From: Nymphaea colorata
Lineage: Eukaryota; Streptophyta; Magnoliopsida; Nymphaeales; Nymphaeaceae
Assembly: GCF_008831285.2 (NCBI RefSeq)
Contig: NW_022205070.1
Span: 17,501 to 57,347, forward strand
Reading direction: 5' to 3'
DNA: 39,847 bases
This document shows, piece after piece, positions 30,595 through 39,847 of the stretch (position 1 is the stretch's first letter; the number at the start of each line of letters is the position of its first letter). A program made the position numbers and the translations under genes. A model generated the notes under the pieces. That model did not search any database and was not told where the DNA came from. It saw nothing but the letters and a program-made list of their open reading frames with translations.

Positions 30595-32444
30595 GATTCC
30601 CCCTCCCTAAATTGCGCTTGTCCTCGAGCGCTAGAAGAGGGGAAGCGGTGGATTACTGACCCGAACTCTTCCCAAGAAGTTCCTTGATCTGGGCCCTCCC
30701 ATTCCACGAGTACCTCATGCCTCGTCCTACCTTGGCGTTGGGCGTATCTGTGCTTTAAGATACGGTAGGGTGTTGGCAGTTGTTCCGGCATCTGCTCTAT
30801 CATCGTTGGTACATCCCCATGATGCGGCTTAAGCCGTGTAACATGGAATACGGGGTGTACTAAAGCTGCTCTTGGAAGGCCTAACCTGTAGGCTGCCTTT
30901 CCAACCTTTTGTAGTACCGGATATGGACCATAATAGCGAGGTAACAGTTTTGAGTAGGGCTGGCCCATCAACGACCTCTGCTTTAGAGGCAACCTCTTCA
31001 GCCACACATATTGGCCCACTTCGAATTCGCGGTCTTTCCTACCTTTGTTATACACTTGTCTCATGCGGTTCTGCGCCTTGGCGATATTTTGCTTGAGTGC
31101 GTCTAGTACTTCTTCACGTGTGCGCAGTTCACAGTCAATTTGGTCGTCCTCAGCTGTGCCTCCTTCATACCTTGGTATAGCAGGAGGAGGGAACCCGTAT
31201 ACACCCTCGTATGGGGTCATGCCTGTGGACGAATGCAGACTAGTGTTATACGACCATTCTGCCCATGGTAAAAATTTTACCCATGTATTTGGTCGTTCTC
31301 CCGCGAAGCATCTCAGGTAGGTCTCTAGAGACCGGTTCACGATTTCGCTCTGACCATCTGTCTGTGGATGGTGGGCTGTGCTGAAGTTAAGCGTCGTACC
31401 CATTAACTTCATATACTCCTGCCAGAACGCACTGAGAAAGATTGAGTCACGGTCGCATACGACCGACTGTGGCATTCCGTGGAGCTTGCCAATAAATTCT
31501 TGGTACACGCTGGCCACCATTGGCCCTTGATATGAACGTGGCAAGGGAGCGAAGTGGCTATACTTGATGAGTCTATCTACTACCACAAGCACAGCTTCCT
31601 TGCCTTCAGAGCAGGGCATGGCGTCTATGAAATCCATGGTTACATCGGTCCATGGTTTCGTGGGTATGGGGAGGGGATTCAAGTGACCTGGAGGCTTGAT
31701 TGCCTCGTATTTCTCCCTCTGACATACCACGCACTTTCTGATGTAACGTTGTACATCCGCCTTCATGCCGCGCCACCAAAACTGGGCTTTTATTCTGCCA
31801 AGGGTTTTTGAAACCCCCTCATGACCTGCGGCTGGAGTGTCATGGAAGTGTTGCAAGAGTTCTTGCTTAAGCCCAGAGTTAGGAGGAATCACTGCGCGAT
31901 TCTTCCTAAATAAGAGATTCCCTCTGACCGTGTACAAGGGGATAGATCCGGGATTCTGTTCTACTGATGCTCGAATTAACCTCAAGGATTGATCTTCTTG
32001 CTGCTCTTGGGTTAATCGTTCCCATATATCCGTCTCTACCACAGAGAGCGTCATGAACTGCTCGGTCAAACGGGAAAGAGAATCTGCCGCTGTGTTATCC
32101 GGACCTTTCTTATACTCAATCTCAAAATCGTATCCTAGCAGCTTGGCCAGCCAACGCTGTTGGGTAGGCGTGGATACTCTTTGTTTGAGCATGTATTTTA
32201 ACGAATTCTGGTTCGTTTTGACTACAAATCTGCGCCCTATCAGGTAAGGCCGCCACTTTTCAACTGCCAATACTATCGCTAAGAGCTCTTTCTCGTATGT
32301 AGAAAGAGGTTTTGCCCTACTGGTTAGGGCCTTTGACATATAGGCGATAGGATGGCCCTCTTGACTCAAGACGGCTCTGACTCCAACATCACAAGCGTCT
32401 GTCTCGATTGTAAATTTTTTGTTGAAGTCCGGTAGGGTAAGCAC
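30300..32444 (-). pseudogene. pol: E3 pol fragment: RNase H, integrase, GPY/F, chromodomain, LTR-encoded tail (714 codons open)
   Basis: RNase H at ~10-125 keeps Asp16, Glu53 and Asp121-type positions, but the third acidic site is Asn78 (codon 32211-32213) where E2 has Asp. The integrase has an HHCC module (His ~199-208, Cys238, Cys241) and a DDE triad Asp271, Asp331, Glu367 with the classical 35-residue spacing. A GPY/F-type module lies at ~500-545 and a chromodomain at ~558-600. Residues ~617-714 lie in the 3' LTR past the polypurine tract. The fragment is in a different frame from the upstream RT because of a deletion at about 32440-32457, so the first Met is not a real start. Integrase to stop is intact. 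Confidence 0.9.
30595..30608 (-). other. E3 polypurine tract
   Basis: AGGGAGGGGGAATC on the coding strand directly precedes the LTR start TGTTACGG, identical to E2. Confidence 0.88.
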
Positions 32445-32752
32445 CCGTAACCTTGGATGAAGCGCCTGTAGTAGCCCGTAAGGCCTAGAAAGCCTTTGAG
32501 TCCTTTCAGATCCTTAGGCAGTGGCCATCTTTGCATGGCGTCCAATTTTTCGGGGTCTGCCCGAACCCGTTGTTGGCACACGATGTGCCCAAGATAACCA
32601 ATGCTCGGTTGTCCAAAGCTGCATTTGGACCGTTTTGCATACAGTTGGTTATCACGTAGCACCTGAAGAGCTGTTGCAAGGTGCTTCTCATGCAATTCCT
32701 CTGTCTGACTATATATAAGAATGTCGTCGAAGAAGACCAATATAAAATCTCA
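32445..32752 (-). pseudogene. pol: E3 pol fragment: RT palm end and thumb, between a TGA and a deletion
   Basis: Continues the Gag-Pol frame after an in-frame TGA (32750-32752) that replaces an Arg codon of E2. It holds the FFDDILIYS catalytic motif, SKCSFGQPSIGYLGH and GYYRRFIQG. Right after this E3 lacks about 104 bp compared with E2 (the RT-RNase H connection), which shifts the frame into the RNase H fragment. The Arg-to-stop change is consistent with CpG decay. Confidence 0.85.
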
Positions 32753-35413
32753 GAGGTATTGGCGAAAGACATCGTTCATGCACCTTTGAAATGTTGCCGG
32801 TGCGTTAGTTAGACCGAAGGGTATAACGAGGAATTCGTAGTGCCCGTCATGTGTCCTGAATGCCGTTTTGGGGACGTCATCCTTACACATTCTGATTTGA
32901 TGGTAGCCGGCTCTCAAGTCCATCTTGGAGAATATGGTCGCTCCGGCTAGCTCATCCAACAACTCATCTATGACAGGAATAGGATGCCTGTCCTTTACCG
33001 TGGCTTCGTTCAGGGCGCGGTAATCAACACAAAAGCGCCATGTATTATCCTTCTTCTTCACGAGTAAGACTGGAGAAGAGAAAGGACTGCTGCTAGGCTG
33101 AACTATGCCACTCTCTAACATCTCTTTAACCAGACGCTCTATTTCGGCCTTCTGGTTATACCCATATCTGTAGGGCCTCACGTTGACCGGTTCGGCCCCT
33201 TGAGTCAAGATGATTCGATGGTCGTAGGATCGAGGAGGAGGTAGTCCTTTTGGCTCTTCGAACAAATCCTCATATCGGTCCAACACCGACTGTATCCATG
33301 GAGGCACAATCTCTTCGTGCTCTTCTCTAGATGGCACATCCGTAGCTAGTGCCATCACCCAACACGCTGGTTGTTCTGCCTCTATAGCTCGTAAGGCAGC
33401 CTTGGGACGTGTAATGCTCGTGATGCCTTGTAAGGTCATCGGCTCATCTTCTCCGTCGGGCGTGAAGGTCATGCTAAAATTCTTCACGTCCCATGATATG
33501 ATACCCAAGGTAAAGAACCAGGGCATTCCGAGAATCAAATCCACTCCGTCGAGTGGAATAACCAAGAAATCAATTTTGAAGGGCTTTTTCTTGATGACGA
33601 CTTCCATATTCTTCCCTTCGTTAAGGCATTTCAGCCTTAGGCCCCCTCCCACGACTATTGTTTGGGGCTGGCTGGATTCCAAAGGCACCTTACATTTTCT
33701 TGCAGCCTCCTCTATTAGGAAGTTTCGTGTGGCGCCGTTATCCAACAAAATAAGGATCTTTTTGCCGTTGATCCTCCCAAACACACGGAATGAGTTGGGC
33801 TTGTTCGGGTCTTGCATTGAGTGAAGAGACTCGGCCTCTGTGGGTTTCTCTTCCTTGGCGGGAGTCTCTTCCTTGGCTATTTCTTTTTTCTTCTCGGTCT
33901 TTTTAATTCTGCGCTTTTGAATTACTTCTTCCTCTAAAGAGGACGAGCTGGACTCGTAGGAAGCGCTGGAGGATGAGTCACTATCTGTACACGAGCTGGA
34001 CTCCTCATCACTTATCACTTGTACCCTAAAGTAGGCTGGGCACTTGTGATATTTGTCCCATTTACCCTCGCATCTATAGCACAGACCTTTGCGTCTGTAT
34101 TCCTCAATTTGTTGAGGCGTGAGGTAGCGTAGGGGCGGTTTCTTGCCTTGCCCTTGATTGGAGTTCTGGTAGGGCCGTGGTTCGTTCCCTCTTTTGTAGG
34201 GAACTATCTCCTTTCTAGTGTTATGAGAAGCAGAGGGATAGGAGCTTCGTTTCCTCTGTTTATCAAATTTATGAGCCTTTTTCTCGGCTCTTTTTTCCTC
34301 GATTCTCTCTTCGTATAGACGGGCCATGGCTATGCATTCTTCCAACTTTTCAAAGCGATGAATTTTCATCTCTCGCTTTATGTCATTTCTAAGGCCTCCT
34401 TTAAAAGCGCCGATGAGAGCCTTTTCAGGCCACCTGACCATGCTCGCTAGACGCTCAAACTGCCTTTTGTAGGCTGGCACGGTAGTGGTCTGGACCAAAT
34501 TCTTTAAGTCCTCATCGTAGTCAATGAATGTTGAGTCCCCAAATTGGAGTTGGAGACTGGCCTTATACTTCTCCCAGGTTTGCTCTTCATTATTGTGATT
34601 AAACCACAAATAATGCGTTGTAGCTTCTCCGGTCATGTTGGCCGTAGCTATCTCAATCCATTCTGCCTCGGGAACGTGGTGACAAAGGAAGTATCGCTCT
34701 GCCATGAAGAGCCATTCGCGCAAGTGTTCCCCATTGAACTTAGGAAACTCATATCGGACTGAGGGTGTCCGACGCTCTTCTTGCCTTTGGTGGAATCGAG
34801 ACCCTCTTCTTTGACGAGCTGGAGACTCGTCTTGCTCCCCTTCGGACATGAGCTCGACTCGGTTTTGGCTATGGTGTCCAAATCGTGGTGCTCGGGGAGT
34901 CCTATCATCGTAGGCATCCTGTTGATGCCTGCCTTGAGGAGGCGCCATGGTATTGCGTCGACCTCCTTCTGTACTCGTCCCAATATGAGAGATGTTATTG
35001 GGATCGACCTCAGTGTCGGTTTGGTAGTTTGGTGCAACTAACAAACCCTTACCCTTATCTGGGCGTGTATTCGGGCCCTGAGTAGCCCTCTCTGTGCCTT
35101 GTTGCTGGTTTGAGGTTAGAACCCTAAACATTGCTCGTACTTCATCCATTTCGTTCTGTTGGTTCCTCCTCATTTCGGCTAAGTCTTTGTGGAGTTCGCC
35201 GAATTGCCTCTCTATATCCCTCTGTCTATGGTTTTCGGCCTTATCCATGTCTCTACGATACTGGCCGAATTCTCGCTCAAGGTTGCCTAGACGGTTAATA
35301 GTATGCTCGGACATCTCCATGTTGGAAGCCCTATGAGCGACCTCTTGAGGGTCCGAAGTGGTTTCCTCAAGCACGGGCTCGTCGGGGTTCAAGTTTTTCT
35401 TCGACTTGGCCAT
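32750..35413 (-). pseudogene. gag-pol: E3 gag, CCHC knuckle, protease and N-terminal RT
   Basis: I place the start at the ATG ending at 35413 ([13 protein letters not shown]), which aligns with E2 Gag; a further ATG at 35449 would add 12 residues. In order: a long charged coiled-coil region, the retrotransposon Gag core ([13 protein letters not shown]..., [15 protein letters not shown]), a CCHC knuckle (CYRC...HKC, about 34040-34085), a Ser/Glu/Lys-rich linker, an aspartic protease with LLDNGAT (DNG at 33735-33743), and RT with [14 protein letters not shown] and [10 protein letters not shown] carrying the first catalytic Asp. Translation ends at TGA just before the FFDD motif. Gag and Pol share one frame, as in many plant chromoviruses. 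Gag and protease are intact and could still be made. Confidence 0.9.
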
Positions 35414-35492
35414 TAGTAAAATCTGGTTGGACCAGCGCCAAGGATGCACTATGCTAAGGAAATCCTAACTACGAAAATCCAAAAATTGTCTA

Positions 35493-35507
35493 CACTGCCA
35501 CTCTTAA
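35493..35507 (-). promoter_or_regulatory. Conserved pre-ATG leader motif (E3)
   Basis: The plus-strand CACTGCCACTCTTAA, identical to E1 4797-4811, lies 80 nt upstream of the gag ATG. A second partial copy, CTGCCACTCTCAA, lies near 35532-35544. Confidence 0.6.
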
Positions 35508-35619
35508 GACTGAAATCCAATTAGAAGACTAGCTGCCACTCTCAAATTTGCCCACGCTGCCGCTGCTCAAGCTGCCGCGCGTGAGACCTAAGGCGAGGGA
35601 GACGGGTTGGCCCGCCTAA

Positions 35620-35759
35620 TGCCGCACTTCGCCTAAGTGCCTCGGCAATCACACTTCGCTCTCGGCCGGGCTCAAAGAGCCTAAACCACCGCACTCTCCT
35701 AGTGCCTCGGTGACGCACCTCGAGCTGGGCTGCCCTCGGGTGTACAAGGAGTACAACCC
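35620..35759 (-). promoter_or_regulatory. E3 leader RNA hairpin block (three hairpins)
   Basis: Hairpin 1 (35620-35647): lower stem GCCG/CGGC plus a T-A pair, AGG bulge, upper stem CACTT/AAGTG, loop AGGCG in RNA sense. Hairpin 2 (35687-35712): lower stem CACCG/CGGTG, AGG bulge, upper stem CACT/AGTG, loop AGGAG. Hairpin 3 (35738-35759): GGG/CCC and TGTAC/GTACA stems. Against E2 the upper stems of hairpins 1 and 2 each carry a two-sided compensating change. Confidence 0.75.
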
Positions 35760-35974
35760 TACACTTGCCAAGAGTGGACAAGCGAAGCCTAGATCTACGC
35801 AACTAAAGAAACCGTGGCTGGACTCTGACTGCTATACTGACACTAGAAAACCCAAATCTGAAAAGAAGACCTCTGAAATAATCAGAAAACCACAAGAAAT
35901 CCGCTGGCACTGCCCGTTGATGTCGACGTTGCGAAGGTCCAAGTGCTCAAACTGACGGATATTCCTCAAGAGGC

Positions 35975-35986
35975 GCTCTAATACCA
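35975..35986 (-). other. E3 primer binding site, one mismatch
   Basis: TGGTATTAGAGC on the coding strand, one base different from the tRNA-iMet site TGGTATCAGAGC in E1 and E2, two bases from the LTR end. It sets the LTR boundary at 35989. The change may be decay or tolerated variation. Confidence 0.88.
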
Positions 35987-35988
35987 AT

Positions 35989-38900
35989 TGTTAGGATCGC
36001 ACCGGTTGGCCTAAGAAAATCCGACCAATGCAATCCTAATCTTCCCAGGACCTTCTTGAGGCCTATTCTAAAAACCGAAAATCCTAAACAATTAAATACA
36101 GAATACTACCTGGCCGGACAGGACCCCGGCGCAAACCCAACAGGTAGGGAGATACAGGACGTGGTTAACCCTTCCAAAACCTAACTACGGTTAGCCTACT
36201 ACAAAAGAACTAAGGAGGTTGACGAGGCCTTACAAGCGTGAGCGATACAAATATGAATTCTCTCGCAACTCACTCACAAACCACGCAAACCACTGCTAAC
36301 GGCCAAACCACACCCAACAAAAGCAAATAGGGAGGTAACGCTCCTTGTGGTCGTGTCTCGGGCGCAGTGCCCTCGAGGTACCTCACGGGGGAGCAGGGCC
36401 GAAGCCAAGGCTAAAGCAAAACAGAAAGCAACTAAGATGCTGTCCTAAAACAAGCAAAAGCAAATTCCCGCCCGCGGCTACAAGGGGGATCAGGGGATTA
36501 CCGGCCAAGGTAAACCTTGGCGTGGCTGGACAAGCACCCGAGGTGAGAACCAACCCTCGGGTATTGCAGCTTGCTGTTCAAGAAGGCCGGTTGAGGAGAG
36601 CCTCCTCGCTCACCTGCTGCACTATTCAGTCCGCTGGCCGAATGGTGCTGGGCGATGAACTCGCCGCTGAGATCCTGGCCACCGCGCCTGAGGAGGTGGC
36701 CGCTCGCTGCTGGCCGAGAGCTCGCGTTGTCACTGGACGCGCGTCTATCGGGTTGAAGCAGACGGCGGGCCGCCTGGAAGGAGCCGAGCGTCGGGATGCT
36801 TGCGGCTGCAGGCTGAGGAGATGCGGGCGGCGCGTGTGGCTGCCGATGTGGGTAGCGCTCGGCGCTGAGGATGATGACCGTTGCCGGAGAGAAAGACACA
36901 GTCGTGGCCGGAAGGGCCGCCTGTGTGCCGAGGGGGCTGCTGCCGGGAAGACAGCGCCTACCTGCCTGCCGTCGATTATGACTCGGCCACGCTCGCCGCG
37001 GGGTGCCGACAGTGAAGGTCGCGGCCGAGGCAAGGGGCCGGAGGAAGCCGGCGTAGCCTAGTCCTAACTAAGGCTGGGGTAGGCTCGGTTCGGCTGGGTT
37101 CTACTAGGTAGGCCGGTTTAGTCAAGATGGGCTCGGGTTGAGGTTGGCTAAGGAGGTTAAGGAAATAGGTTCGAAATGGGTGACCTAGCTACGTGAGGCT
37201 TAAGAAAGGTGGTTTGGGTCGAGCCTAAGCTCGCGGATATGGTCAAAGTTGACCGAGTGAGGTCAGGGTTGAGTAAGGTGGGTGGTTGACTAAGGGACCT
37301 AGCTGAGTGGGTCTGGGTTGATTGGGTCAAGGGACACTCGAGCTAGACTCAAGCCGACTAGGGTAGCTTGAACTTAAGAGGGGTCGGTGGGAGAGATGAC
37401 CTAGCGTTGACTAAGGTTGATACAAGTGATGACGGTCTAGGTGGGTTTAGTCAAAAGGGTTGACCTAGGGCGAGGGTGGTGCGAGAGGTTGCCTAGAAGG
37501 ATTCGGTTGACTTGGCTGGTCTTGCCAAGATGGTGCACCACGATCTTGCCACGTGGCAAGATCAACGACCGACAGAGATCACGCGGAATTAATCACGCGT
37601 ATAGGAGATGCGAGGAGGAGTTGCCTAAATGGTAGGGGAGAAGACTGAAATCGAATGAACCTGGACAGAATTCCAGGTCGATTCTCTTGATCTCTCGAGA
37701 GTTCTCAACAAGGCTGGGATGGCGCCACGTGGAGAGATGAGGGGCTAAGATTTGACGCGGTAAGGGGGTGGAGACGAATGCGGCAAGGAGATGACGACAC
37801 TCTAGGGGTTTCCTAAAACAGCTAAGGCAAGAGGCTATCGGGTGACTGCGTGGAGCGAGCTGGGCGTTGCGTCAAAACGCGTGGGACCCAGCTAGATCGC
37901 GAGGGGAGATGCTGGCTGAGGTGACTGATGGAGGACGCTCGGATGGTCGACACCTGGCAGGATGGAGGGCTGAGGCGTTCTCGGATTAGGGTTGACTCTA
38001 ATGAAGAATGCGAGGAAGCAATGGGGAGCGGCGGCTACGGAATTGACCTAAATGATTGGCACTCGGGATCCTAGGGCGATCACGAGCAGGGACACGTGGG
38101 AGGCTGGGGTGATACGAAGTTGGGAGCTGGCAAGATGGTGACACGTGGCGGAAATCGATGGACAAGAAGGAAACACGAAAACTAACCTTAGCGACGACCG
38201 GCGGCAAGGCTGAGACGAATTCTCCACGTGCGGCGGCTAGGGTTTTGACCTCGTTCCCTTTGTCCAAATTGCCCCTTCTTCCGACTGAACAGCACCCTTG
38301 AGGCGAGGGTATCCTGGTCTGATTACGCCGGAATTAATGGTGCTGACCGGAAGTTGCAGGGAACGCCGGAAAACTTCGAGTTCCGACGAAAGGGCGATCT
38401 TGAGTTCCGCCCGAGCGATAACGCCCAAATTCGATTATGTGATACTTGTGATCAGGGCGATTCCAGTAGGCAAACTCTTGTTAGCAGATCACGACCAGAA
38501 CCTTGGATTTCTGATTTGAATATATTTCTGGACCGAAATGCTTACAGGGATGAATCGAGCCGGAACTTGTAGTCCAGGCCCACACTTCCGCTCGGTCCAC
38601 TCCAATACAATCCGATTAGGACTAGGGACTGTTCGGAAATTCCCCAAACCGTGTGAAATACCCTTTTTGATAGACTGCCTTCTCTTTCTCGAAGCCGACT
38701 CTCGGGTATGCCGAGGGAGGGCCACCGAAATCAAGGAGCATATACCAAAGGCGATTTCTCACAAGACTTGGCGAAAAGCACGAAAATCTCAAGTACTAAC
38801 CTCTTTGTCGATATTGAAGCCGAGGTAAACCGCGCCTTCAATCTTCCTTGTTCCAGCTTCAGCCTCTCCACTTCTTCGTGTTCAAGAAGAGGGCACCGAA

Positions 38901-39847
38901 TCTGGACTTGCTTTATGCTAGGGGATGTACCGTGGACAAGGGAGGGACCGCCGCCGTGGGGAAGAGATCCGCCGATGCCGTGCTGCCTTATGCCGGTGTC
39001 TAAGGACTTTGGCTCTTCAAGGACAGGATTTGGGGAGGTTGGAAGCGCCTTGGAGGTAGAGGACGCGAGGGGAAGAAGACGCCAGGCTCGGGTGAGCAAG
39101 GTGGGAGACGAGAAGGAGAGGGAGAGACCTCGAGAGAGGAGAGAGAAGAAAATGCGACAAATGTCTTCCTTGATCAAAAATTGCATACAATGTACAAGAT
39201 CCAAAAGTATATATACAAGATGAATTGAAGCGGGTTTACTCTACCTAACCCGCGCTAGATCTAATCCAAAACACATTGCGCCGAACACATCCCGCTCGGC
39301 CTAGGTCTCGAGTTCAAAACTCGTTATTGGCAAAGAATGTTTAAGTGCGAAAGCAAAGACTGAAATTGACTAAGTGCTGGAAGGAAACGAGCGGCCTAGC
39401 GCCTAAGCTCGAAAATCAAACGAATCGTCCCTGAGCCTTGTGAGCCCAGGGCGGGGACCTCGTGTGGGTTGCCGCCCACACTTCGGTTAGATGCGCATGG
39501 GCTAAGTCTGTTTGACTTAGCCAATTGCCTAGGATTCTAGGTCTTAGAATCGGCTCAAGCGTCTAGGTTGACCGGACTCACATTAGAGGTTAACTTGACT
39601 AACTCGGTGAGTTCAACATTTAGTTCAGAAACGTCTTGAAGCCTATCCGGTTTGAGCACCTCTTCGGACTTGGTTGCTCCTCCCACTCCTCCCGCTGCAA
39701 CCTGCGTTGGTGCTGCTTCAACATCTTGAGTTGAGTTGGCGACGTGCTCCATGGTCTGGGCCCACAACTCAGACGCCTTGCGTTTCAGCCGGCTAGGTCC
39801 GGCCTGCTCTGTCGGCCTTGGGTCGGGACCATGAGATTGGTCCGTAA
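35989..39847 (-). repeat. E3 5' LTR (ends ~2 bp short at window edge)
   Basis: Direct repeat of 26731-30594. U5 stem-loop near 36108-36150, G-box palindrome at 37542-37563, TATATATA at 39208-39215, and Pol tail frame open at 39555-39767. The window ends at GGTCCGTAA. Confidence 0.93.

Larger units (their letters stand above)
26731..39847 (-). mobile_element. E3: chromovirus-type Ty3/gypsy retrotransposon, nearly complete
   Basis: Minus-strand element: 3' LTR 26731-30594, internal 30595-35988, 5' LTR 35989 to the window end. The final bases GGTCCGTAA lack only the terminal CA, so the element should end at about 39849. LTR copies differ at a small fraction of sites, giving an age between E1 and E2. 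It encodes the full chromovirus set but with a nonsense codon, a deletion and a changed RNase H residue. The left flank is GGTTC (26726-26730); the right flank is outside the window. Confidence 0.93.

Overview
The window looks like repeat-dense land-plant nuclear DNA. It is built almost entirely of long-LTR Ty3/gypsy chromovirus retrotransposons, all in the same orientation with their coding strand on the minus strand. I see no host gene, tRNA, rRNA or CRISPR array. The plant assignment rests on the chromodomain-bearing Pol, primer sites complementary to initiator-methionine tRNA, and plant-type promoter motifs (G-boxes, telobox-like AAACCCTAG). I cannot name the species.

Layout. (1) 1-9039 is element E1, a non-autonomous element: 3' LTR 1-2231 (cut by the window edge), internal region 2232-5586, 5' LTR 5587-9039. 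Its only large gene (2114-4732) carries no recognisable gag, protease, RT or integrase. It begins with a forkhead-associated (FHA)-like fold and ends with a tail that resembles the Pol tail of E2 and E3. The LTR copies differ at only one base that I could find in 2,231, so E1 is by far the youngest insertion here. (2) 9040-9686 is an unassigned 647-bp segment. (3) 9687-23004 is E2, an older autonomous-type chromovirus (3' LTR 9687-13600, 5' LTR 19086-23004) with decayed gag-pol. (4) 23005-26723 is LTR-A, an LTR of the E3 family that lacks its last ~176 bp and has no internal region. (5) 26731-39847 is E3 (3' LTR 26731-30594, 5' LTR 35989 to the window end, which falls about 2 bp short of the LTR terminus). 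Its gag-pol is nearly complete but carries one nonsense codon, one ~104-bp deletion and a substituted RNase H catalytic residue.

How the parts relate. E1, E2 and E3 differ greatly in coding content but share cis-acting parts: LTR termini, primer site, polypurine tract, a U5 stem-loop, a sequence just upstream of the start codon, and a block of three hairpins about 200-250 nt upstream of the start codon. The first two hairpins share one architecture (lower stem, AGG bulge, upper stem, AGGNG loop). All six copies in the window keep this shape although stem sequences change with compensating pairs. I infer that this is an RNA packaging or dimerisation signal used by the autonomous elements and retained by E1, which would let E1 be mobilised in trans.

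The most notable observations are the covarying AGGNG hairpin pair, the FHA-like protein in a young non-autonomous retroelement, and the coding frames that run through the polypurine tract into the LTR in all three elements.
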